Positions 25,732 to 32,348 of a stretch of DNA of 40,304 nucleotides are shown here, piece after piece. A model generated the notes under the pieces. It searched no databases. It saw only the letters and a list, made by a program, of their open reading frames with translations, and was not told the origin of the DNA. The DNA comes from Henriciella sp. (GTDB lineage Bacteria; Pseudomonadota; Alphaproteobacteria; Caulobacterales; Hyphomonadaceae), in NCBI GenBank assembly GCA_013214545.1, contig JABSQB010000031.1:1-40304 (forward strand), read 5' to 3'. Numbering within the stretch: position 1 is the stretch's first letter; every line of letters begins with the position of its first letter. The position numbers and the translations under genes were made by a program.

Positions 25732-27614
25732 TGCACAAGACCATCGCGGTCATCGGCCATGTCGATCACGGCAAGACAGCGCTGGTGAAGGCTCTGACCG
25801 GCGTCGAGATGGACACGCTCGCCGAAGAGCGCGCGCGCGGGTTGACCATCACGCTCGGGTTCGCCCATCGCGAGACGGAGCGCGGATGGCTGCATTTCAT
25901 CGACGCGCCGGGCCATTCTGATTTCGTGCGCACCACAGCTGCCGGACTAAGCGGCGTTGACGGGGTGCTGCTCGCGGTATCATGCACGGATGGCATTCAG
26001 GCGCAGACGCGCGAACATTTGCGCCTCGCCCACTGTCTCGGCATCCGGCAGATCATCGTTGCGCTGACGAAGGCTGACCTCGCCGCTGATGTGGTGGTGG
26101 TGCGCACCCGAGCCGAGATCGAGTCAGAGCTGAACGCCTATTCGATCGAGCCTGTCGCTATTGTCGCTTCATCCTCGCTGACCGGTAAGGGTTCGGACTC
26201 TCTTGGACAGGCTCTGGAGCGCTTTCTGGACCTGCCTCAGCACAGGGTTCGTTTGCCGGGTTTCTACCTTCCCGTGGACCGGGTCTTCACCGCGCCAGGG
26301 GTCGGAACCGTGGTCACCGGAACCCTGATCGGCGGCGAAATTGCGCGCGAGGATGCGGCAGCAATTGCGCCGAACGGCCCCGCAACAAGCGTGCGCAGTC
26401 TACAGGTCGCGGGTACTGATCAGACCTCAGCGACGCCCGGATCGCGCGTCGCGGTCAACCTGCGCGGGCTCGAGACATCCGCGCTCCGAAAAGGCTCCGT
26501 GGTCTATGCTCCTAACGCCGGGTTCGAGCCATCAAACCGGTTTGATGTCGCCCTCGACGCGGCGGACAAAGACGGCCTGCACCTCAAACACATGGATGAG
26601 GTCATGGTGATGCTCGGCACCGCTTACGAACCCGCCCGAGTGCGCTTCCACACGCCAGATGTCGCCGCGGGCGAAACCGTCCTGGCACAGCTGGCGTTTA
26701 ACCGGCCGCAGGTCGGCTATACAGGCCAGCGCCTTGTCCTCCGCAATCCAGCAGCGGCGCAAATCATCTGCGGCGGCGCGATTATAGACTCGGTGGCATC
26801 GCCGGGTCGGCGGAACAAGGACGCACACCAAGCCGTCCTGCGCGCCGCACTTGAGGGCGCGCCAGACGCCATCGCCAACGCGCTCGCCGACCGGGACAAG
26901 GGTGTCGTCTCACTGCCCGAATTGGCGCGGCTCTCCGGGCTCAATCCCGATCAAATCACGCCGCTGCTCAAGGCGTCATTTGAGCTGGGCAAAGCGGGAC
27001 TCGCACTCCGCACCTCTGATATTGAGCGCACCTGCAAGGCGTTTCTGACCGCCCTCGCCGCGCAGCATGAAGCTCGGCCGCTGCGCCCCCATCATCCAAT
27101 CGACGCCTTTCGCACCGCACTGGGCCGCCTGCCAAAAGCGCTCGTTGAACAGGCTGAACGCCGTCTGCTTGATGCAGGCCAGGTCATCGCTGATGAAACT
27201 GGGGTGGCTCTTGCGAGCCATGACCCGCTGGCGCACATCACGCAGGAGCAAGCCGCAGCGCTCGCGGATCTCGAACAGCAATTGCAAACCCTCGCCCTTC
27301 GCCCCGGATCGCGGCTCGACCCTAAATCAACGTCACCTGAGCAGGACGACATGATCGAGCTTCTGATGGCCACCGGCAAGGTCATCCGCCTGTACAATCA
27401 TGCGCTTAATCAGCAGGTCTTGCTGCATGTGAGCGCGATCCAGTTGGCCAGAGAAACGCTTCAGCAGGCCTTTCCTGGCAATGCACATTTCACCACAGGA
27501 GAAGCCCGCAGCGCGCTGAAGACAAACCGGAAAATCATCGTGCCCTTGCTCGAGTTCCTGGACGCTGAGGGCACCACCAAGCGCGAAGGGGATGTGCGCT
27601 ACATCACGGGTTGA
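25728..27614 (+). CDS. selB: selenocysteine-specific translation elongation factor
   Basis: 628-residue GTPase that binds Sec-tRNA-Sec and the SECIS hairpin to recode UGA. G1 is GHVDHGKT (about 10-17), G3 is DAPGHSDF and G4 is TKAD. EF-Tu-like domains II and III follow, then C-terminal winged-helix repeats (about 400-628) that bind the SECIS RNA. ATGA overlap with selA implies coupling. An adjacent second Met codon (25731) is an equally possible start. The intact length and motifs argue for a working factor. Confidence 0.96.
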   Translation: MMHKTIAVIGHVDHGKTALVKALTGVEMDTLAEERARGLTITLGFAHRETERGWLHFIDAPGHSDFVRTTAAGLSGVDGVLLAVSCTDGIQAQTREHLRLAHCLGIRQIIVALTKADLAADVVVVRTRAEIESELNAYSIEPVAIVASSSLTGKGSDSLGQALERFLDLPQHRVRLPGFYLPVDRVFTAPGVGTVVTGTLIGGEIAREDAAAIAPNGPATSVRSLQVAGTDQTSATPGSRVAVNLRGLETSALRKGSVVYAPNAGFEPSNRFDVALDAADKDGLHLKHMDEVMVMLGTAYEPARVRFHTPDVAAGETVLAQLAFNRPQVGYTGQRLVLRNPAAAQIICGGAIIDSVASPGRRNKDAHQAVLRAALEGAPDAIANALADRDKGVVSLPELARLSGLNPDQITPLLKASFELGKAGLALRTSDIERTCKAFLTALAAQHEARPLRPHHPIDAFRTALGRLPKALVEQAERRLLDAGQVIADETGVALASHDPLAHITQEQAAALADLEQQLQTLALRPGSRLDPKSTSPEQDDMIELLMATGKVIRLYNHALNQQVLLHVSAIQLARETLQQAFPGNAHFTTGEARSALKTNRKIIVPLLEFLDAEGTTKREGDVRYITG

Positions 27615-27671
27615 CCCTCATCAGAATTCTGTTTGCAGCCCGTTCATTCGCGCCTAAATCAAGTCCCATGC

Positions 27672-27767
27672 GGAGGCGACTGGAGTCTGGTGGCTTCCCT
27701 GGTCTTCAAAACCAGCGACGCGTCGTCATCGGCGTGTGGTGGGTTCGATTCCCATCCGCCTCCGCCA
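27672..27767 (+). tRNA. selC: tRNA-Sec (anticodon UCA)
   Basis: A 96-nt cloverleaf with the long extra arm of tRNA-Sec. The anticodon arm is CTGGT / loop CTTCAAA / ACCAG, with anticodon TCA at 27706-27708. The long acceptor pairs GGAGGCG with CGCCTCC; the eighth pair would be an A-C mismatch. The T arm is GTGGG / TTCGATT / CCCAT. A variable arm with ACGC/GCGT pairing lies at 27718-27735. Discriminator G and encoded CCA end at 27767. It lies 57 nt after selB and 67 nt before the thioredoxin-fusion gene on the same strand, so it may be processed from the operon transcript. Confidence 0.95.
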
Positions 27768-27834
27768 AGCCGCCTGACGCGGCGCAACTGATGGACAAGG
27801 CTCGCAGAACTCGCATAGCTTTGCGCAGGAGACG

Positions 27835-29424
27835 ATGATGGCTGACCTACCTGAATTTGAACTGACAGACCTCGATGGCGCGCCGCGGGCTTTCCCGACT
27901 TCGAACCCCAGCCTGATCTGTTTCGTCAAAGAAGACTGTGAAACCTGCAACACCGCCGCACCCGTGATTGAGGCGTTCGCGAACGCCTATGGCGAGAATG
28001 CAAATGTGTGGATGGTCAGCCAGACCAGCGAGGGCAGCCTGGTCCTGAAAGACCGTCACGGTCTGACCCTGCCCATCCTGGATGATTCTGATCTGAAGAC
28101 GTCTTTTGCTTACGGCTTTGACATCGTACCGGCGCTGTACTGGTGCCCGGACGGCAAAACACCAGAGATGCAATTCGAAGGCTTCGTGAAATCCGAATGG
28201 CAGGATGTCGACGGCAAGATTTCTGCGGCCTTGAAGTCAGGTCCGGCAACAGTCGATTGGGACGCCTTACCCGATTGGCGCCCGGGCTGCGGGTCAAAGC
28301 ATCTCGATCCGGAAATCCATGACCGCTTGCTCGCGGAAGCCGAAGACAGCCCGATCCGTGCCCGCAAGATCGATATTGCAAGCGCCGACGATGTCGCGGA
28401 ATTCATGTTCGATCAGGGCTTTTCAGATGGCTTGCCACTGGTGCCGCCAACGCCGGAGCGCGTGATGCGTATGCTGGGCGGAACGTCCCGCTCGCCACAG
28501 GAAGTGATTGCTGAGATGCCCCCGAATATGGGCGAAGCGACGATTGAGAAGATCGCCATCAATGCCGTTATGGCGGGCTGCAAACCGGAATATTTGCCGG
28601 TCGTGATCGCAGCGCTGGAAGCCGTTTGCACGGATGAATTCAACATTCACGGCGTCATGGCGACGACTATGGGCGCCTCACCGGTGCTGGTCGTCAATGG
28701 CCCAATTCGCGACCGGATTGGCATGAATAGCGGGCTGATGGCGCTTGGCACCGGCAACCGCGCCAATGCCACGATTGGTCGTGCGGTGCGCCTCGCCATC
28801 CGCAATATCGGGGGCTCGAAACCCGGGGGAACCGATCGTTCAACCCTCGGCAGTCCAATGAAGTTCACCATGTGCTTCGCGGAGCGCGAAGATCGCTCAC
28901 CCTGGGCGCCGCTGCATGTCGAGCGCGGGTTCAAGGCGGAGGACTCCGTCGTCACCGTCTTCGCGATGACATCCGGACCTGTCCACATTGTCGATCAGGA
29001 ATCGCGAGCGCCGGATGAGATGGCTGGAACTTTGGGACTGGGCCTGGAATCCATGTTCCTGCCAAAGTACCACATGATGCCTGTGGACTCGCTGCTGGTG
29101 GTTTGCCCGGAACATATCGATACGCTCATGCGCGATGGGCTCTATGAAAAGGATCGCCTGCGCGCCCGCATTCAGGACGTGACCAAGCGGCCCTTGCGCG
29201 ACATGGTCGCTGATGAGGTTTCAGGCGCCGGCATGACGAGAGCTGCAGCGGCCAATCTCAGCGATGAGCAACTCGCCAATCTCGTACCGAAATTTGCCAA
29301 GCCGGAGCATATCCATATTGTTGTGGCTGGGTCAGATGCGGGCAAGTTTTCGAGCGCCTATCACGGCTGGGTCACCGGCGCGATGGGATCGCAATCGGTG
29401 TCTCGCAAGATTGAAGAGGTTTAG
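27835..29424 (+). CDS. thioredoxin-domain fusion protein, UGSC selenoprotein neighbour
   Basis: 529-residue cytoplasmic-looking protein. Residues about 1-125 form a thioredoxin/TlpA-like domain with the redox pair C34-E-T-C37. A linker with GCGSKH (Cys152) leads to a large uncharacterised domain (about 180-525) with the blocks DGLPLVPPTPERV, VNGPIRDRIG and TGNRANATIGRA. I do not know a proven function for that domain. AGGAGACG precedes tandem ATGs at 27835 and 27838. Its stop is 14 nt before the selenoprotein gene, so cotranslation and a redox partnership with its U-x-x-C motif are likely but inferred. No in-frame UGA occurs inside. Confidence 0.82.
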   Translation: MMADLPEFELTDLDGAPRAFPTSNPSLICFVKEDCETCNTAAPVIEAFANAYGENANVWMVSQTSEGSLVLKDRHGLTLPILDDSDLKTSFAYGFDIVPALYWCPDGKTPEMQFEGFVKSEWQDVDGKISAALKSGPATVDWDALPDWRPGCGSKHLDPEIHDRLLAEAEDSPIRARKIDIASADDVAEFMFDQGFSDGLPLVPPTPERVMRMLGGTSRSPQEVIAEMPPNMGEATIEKIAINAVMAGCKPEYLPVVIAALEAVCTDEFNIHGVMATTMGASPVLVVNGPIRDRIGMNSGLMALGTGNRANATIGRAVRLAIRNIGGSKPGGTDRSTLGSPMKFTMCFAEREDRSPWAPLHVERGFKAEDSVVTVFAMTSGPVHIVDQESRAPDEMAGTLGLGLESMFLPKYHMMPVDSLLVVCPEHIDTLMRDGLYEKDRLRARIQDVTKRPLRDMVADEVSGAGMTRAAAANLSDEQLANLVPKFAKPEHIHIVVAGSDAGKFSSAYHGWVTGAMGSQSVSRKIEEV

Positions 29425-29438
29425 AAGAAGGAGGACGA

Positions 29439-29957
29439 ATGACAGTCATTCTAGATCCAACCAATGAATCCGTTCCTGTCAGTCGGCAAATCACGCCGCG
29501 CTCTGGCCAGGTCTCGGGTGTGGTTGGCTTGATGGACATTCGCAAACCCAGAGGAGACATTCTGCTCGATGAGCTGGAACGTCTGCTGGCGGACCGGATG
29601 CCGGAGATTGAGGTTCGGCGCTATGCCAAACCGACCTTCACCAAGCCCTGCCCCGATGATTTGCGCGCTCAGATGAAAGCAGAATGTGACTTCGTGGTTG
29701 AAGGACTAGCTGACTGAGGGTCTTGTACGACGTGCAGTATGCACGACACAGTCTGGTTTGAAATCCAGGGCCTTCCGGCAGTCACAATCGCTTCGAGCGA
29801 GTTTCACAATGCTGCTGTCACACAGCGCGAGGCACTCGGCATGAACGATGCCCGCTTCGTCTTGGTTGATCATCCGATTCAGGATGCGACCGATGAAGAA
29901 ATGCGCGCCAAGGCAGCCGCGGTTTATGACCAGGTGGTGGACGCACTCACCGCTTGA
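29439..29957 (+). CDS. UGSC-type selenoprotein (Sec at residue 93)
   Basis: 172-residue selenoprotein read through TGA 29715-29717. Before the TGA are 92 codons after a strong AAGGAGG site; after it the same frame continues for 79 codons to TGA 29955-29957. The product contains U93-G-S-C96-T-T-C99-S-M-H-D, a redox-type U-x-x-C-x-x-C. The downstream part (GLPAVTIASSEFHNAAVTQREALG through VDHPI) is a coherent conserved-looking domain, not a random extension. It matches the UGSC-containing selenoprotein family I recall from marine metagenome surveys; its function is unknown. The Sec machinery flanking it and the SECIS-like hairpin support Sec insertion. Confidence 0.92.
29724..29750 (+). promoter_or_regulatory. 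bacterial SECIS-like hairpin
   Basis: CGTGC (29731-29735) pairs with GCACG (29741-29745) around an AGTAT loop. TGT (29724-29726) can pair with ACA (29748-29750) as a lower stem across an internal loop. The apical loop starts 18 nt after the UGA and has G as its second base, which fits the bacterial SECIS model as I know it (G early in the loop, stem of at least 4 bp, short spacing). It lies wholly inside the coding sequence, as bacterial SECIS elements do. Confidence 0.8.
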
Positions 29958-29978
29958 GCCAATGACACACCAATCAGG

Positions 29979-30012
29979 GCAGCCCGGTTGGCAAACCGGG
30001 CTGCTTGTTTTT
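29979..30012 (+). terminator. intrinsic terminator after the selenoprotein gene
   Basis: A perfect 11-bp stem (29979-29989 / 29994-30004) with a GGCA loop is followed by TTGTTTTT (30005-30012). It begins 21 nt after the selenoprotein stop and 55 nt before the preferred selD start. It should end most of the selA-to-selenoprotein transcript. The ATG at 29988 that would start a longer selD frame lies inside this stem. Confidence 0.85.
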
Positions 30013-30016
30013 GCGA

Positions 30017-30034
30017 CGGTCAGTTTTCTGACCG
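30017..30034 (+). other. second hairpin in the selD leader
   Basis: CGGTCAG (30017-30023) and CTGACCG (30028-30034) form a perfect 7-bp stem with a TTTT loop. It sits directly behind the terminator and 8 nt before the AAAGGAA ribosome site of selD. It may shape the selD leader or protect the 5' end of a processed mRNA. There is no T-tract, so it is not a second terminator. Confidence 0.5.
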
Positions 30035-30059
30035 ATCTTTGGAAAGGAACAGACCAGAT

Positions 30060-32231
30060 TTGAACGCTGCCCGCCCGCTTCCGATTACGCGCAACCTGGT
30101 CTTGCTGGGCGGCGGTCATGCGCATGCCTTGGTACTGAAGAAATGGGCCATGGCGCCTTTGCCAGGGGCGCAGGTCACTTTGGTCGATCCAAATCCCAAG
30201 GCGCCTTATACGGGCATGCTGCCGGGCTATGTTGCAGGCCATTATCAGCGCCGGGACCTCGACATCGATCTGGTACGGCTGGCGCGTGAGGCGGGCGCTC
30301 GTCTGATCATGGATCGCGCCATTGGTATCGATACGGCCTCGCAACGCGTTCAGCTGCAATCTCGGCCCGCCATTGCCTATGATACACTGTCTGTTGATAT
30401 CGGGATCACTTCGAAGCTGACAGAATTGCCGGGCGCAGCGGCGCATCTTGTTCCCGCCAAGCCGCTTGGCGCATTTGCGCAAGCCTGGACGAGGCTTGTA
30501 CAGCAGGTACACGAAACGCAGGTGCCACCTAAGATCGCAATCCTCGGCGCAGGGGTTGGCGGCGTCGAGGTGGCCCTGGCCATGGCCTATCGGCTTGAGG
30601 CGATGGACCTTCCCGGCAAGATCGTCCTAATCGAAGCGGGCGAGACGATCCTGCGCGAAACCGATGCCGGGGTGCGCAGAAAACTGCACGCGGAGCTGGC
30701 GCGCGCCCAAGTCGACATCCTGAGCGACATGACAGTGACGCGCATCACCGCGGATGGCGTCCTCATCGGCGGCGAAGAGCGACTCATTCCAGCGAGTTTC
30801 GTGGTCAGCGCCGCCGGAGCCGCGCCGCAGGCCTGGCTGACCGAGACAGCACTGGATCTGGATCATGATTACATCGCCGTCGATGAGACACTGCGCTCCA
30901 CCAATACACCGCATGTCTTCGCCGCTGGAGATTGCGCGCATCTTGTCCACGCTCCGCGACCCAAAGCGGGCGTCTTCGCGGTGCGCCAGGCGCCAGTTCT
31001 GTTCGACAATTTGCGCGCGGATCTTTCCGGCCGGCCTTTACGCAAATTCTCGCCGCAGCTGTCCTATCTGAAATTGATCTCGACCGGCCGGAAATCGGCG
31101 ATCACCGACAAATGGGGCATCGGGCTCTCCGGCGCGTGGGTCTGGCGCTGGAAGGACCGCATCGATCAGCGCTTCATGGACCAGTTTCGAGAGCCGATGG
31201 AGATGCAGGTACCGACACTGCCGGATCTTCATGCTGCCGGGCTCGACCAATTGCTGAACGCGCATGCACATCAGTGCGGTGGCTGCGGGGCGAAAGTGGC
31301 CCAAAGCACGCTGTCCGAAGGTCTCGGGCACGGATCTGGTGCCTCACTTGAGGACGCTGCGGTCATAGAGCGAGACGGCAAAGCCCAGGTCTTCAGCACC
31401 GATCATTTGCGGGCCTTCAATGCCGATCCTTACATGGTCGCCAAAGCCGCCGCCGTGCATGCGCTGGGTGATGTCTGGGCGATGGGCGCAGTGCCGGAGG
31501 CCGTCCTCGCGCAGATCATCCTGCCGCCGCTCTCGCCAGACAAACAAGCCCTGATGATCGAGGAGATTATGGCCGGTGCAGGCGAAGTCTTTTCCGCCTG
31601 CGGGACGAAGATTGCCGGCGGGCATACCAGCATGGGCGCGGAGCTGACCGTCGGCTTCTCGATCACCGGTCGCCTCGATGGCCCTGCGATCACACATAAG
31701 GGCGCGCAGCCTGGCGACGTCCTGATGCTGACCAAGCCGATCGGGACCGGCACCCTGCTCGCCGCAGAGATGCGTCAGCTTGCCGACGGTGCTGACTATC
31801 AGGCGGCGCTGGAAGTGATGTGTCGACCGCAGGCCACGGCCTCGCAGCTGCTCAGCGCGCATGCGACGGCGCTGACCGACGTGACCGGGTTTGGCCTTGC
31901 CGGTCACTTGTTCAACATCCTCGACGCATCAGGCGTCTCGGCGCGGCTCGATCTGCAAGCTATTCCGCTGCTCGACGGCGCTCTGTCGCTGGCCGAGCGC
32001 GATGTTCGGTCGACACTCTGGCCTGCGAATTTTGCTCAAAGCGCGCGCATGACGATGACACAATCTGCGCGGAGCGACCTGCTCTTCGATCCGCAGACCT
32101 GCGGCGGCTTGTTGGCCGCCATTCCGGCCAAGGCCGAAGCCGAATTAATCGCCGCGTTCCAATCCGCCGGGGAACCGATCTGGAAGATTGGTGACATCTC
32201 CGCAGGCGATCCTCATATTCTCGTAGAATGA
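30060..32231 (+). CDS. selD: FAD/NAD(P) oxidoreductase-SelD fusion (selenide, water dikinase)
   Basis: Bifunctional protein of 723 residues from the TTG start. Residues about 1-370 form an NDH-2-like FAD/NAD(P) oxidoreductase: an N-terminal L-L-G-G-G-H-A-H-A, a second Rossmann motif ILGAGVGGVE, and VFAAGDCAH. The C-terminal part (about 400-723) is SelD, making selenophosphate from selenide and ATP, with the C-G-A-K-V catalytic motif. SelD therefore carries Cys rather than Sec. The open frame extends to an ATG at 29988, but that lies in the terminator stem; TTG 30060 has AAAGGAA upstream and gives the family-like N-terminus. Such fusions are known; the oxidoreductase may feed or handle reduced selenium (inference). 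Confidence 0.92.
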   Translation: MNAARPLPITRNLVLLGGGHAHALVLKKWAMAPLPGAQVTLVDPNPKAPYTGMLPGYVAGHYQRRDLDIDLVRLAREAGARLIMDRAIGIDTASQRVQLQSRPAIAYDTLSVDIGITSKLTELPGAAAHLVPAKPLGAFAQAWTRLVQQVHETQVPPKIAILGAGVGGVEVALAMAYRLEAMDLPGKIVLIEAGETILRETDAGVRRKLHAELARAQVDILSDMTVTRITADGVLIGGEERLIPASFVVSAAGAAPQAWLTETALDLDHDYIAVDETLRSTNTPHVFAAGDCAHLVHAPRPKAGVFAVRQAPVLFDNLRADLSGRPLRKFSPQLSYLKLISTGRKSAITDKWGIGLSGAWVWRWKDRIDQRFMDQFREPMEMQVPTLPDLHAAGLDQLLNAHAHQCGGCGAKVAQSTLSEGLGHGSGASLEDAAVIERDGKAQVFSTDHLRAFNADPYMVAKAAAVHALGDVWAMGAVPEAVLAQIILPPLSPDKQALMIEEIMAGAGEVFSACGTKIAGGHTSMGAELTVGFSITGRLDGPAITHKGAQPGDVLMLTKPIGTGTLLAAEMRQLADGADYQAALEVMCRPQATASQLLSAHATALTDVTGFGLAGHLFNILDASGVSARLDLQAIPLLDGALSLAERDVRSTLWPANFAQSARMTMTQSARSDLLFDPQTCGGLLAAIPAKAEAELIAAFQSAGEPIWKIGDISAGDPHILVE

Positions 32232-32283
32232 CCAAGCAGAAGGGCTCGGGCCACGCTCACGCCTAATCGCCTGAAAACACGAC

Positions 32284-32298
32284 GAACAGCACTTGTTC
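32284..32298. promoter_or_regulatory. GAACA-N5-TGTTC inverted repeat before the tricorn gene
   Basis: Perfect 5-bp inverted arms, GAACA (32284-32288) and TGTTC (32294-32298), lie 51 nt before the tricorn-type protease ATG. The rest of the 117-nt gap after selD shows no gene or convincing terminator. It could be an operator. It is not the direct-repeat LexA box usual in Alphaproteobacteria. A short repeat like this can occur by chance. Confidence 0.25.
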
Positions 32299-32348
32299 AT
32301 TCCTGCCGAGCTTCTAAGGTCGCCACATCTGTAAAGCTGGGACCAGAA

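Noticed and set aside
27611-27838. Open frame across the tRNA-Sec region
   Set aside because: It overlaps the tRNA almost entirely and has no recognisable protein features.
29439-29717. Truncated pseudogene ending at TGA 29717
   Set aside because: The frame continues coherently past the TGA, and complete Sec insertion machinery is adjacent.
29739-29957. Separate small gene starting at ATG 29739
   Set aside because: It is the C-terminal part of the selenoprotein in the same frame as the UGA. It has no ribosome site of its own, and the ATG lies in the SECIS-like hairpin.
29988-30059. Longer selD N-terminus from ATG 29988
   Set aside because: The ATG is inside the terminator stem, and the extra residues are unlike the oxidoreductase N-terminus. 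TTG 30060 has a ribosome site.
32284-32298. LexA (SOS) box
   Set aside because: The site is an inverted GAACA/TGTTC repeat, whereas alphaproteobacterial LexA uses a direct GTTC-N7-GTTC repeat. The downstream tricorn gene is also not an SOS function.
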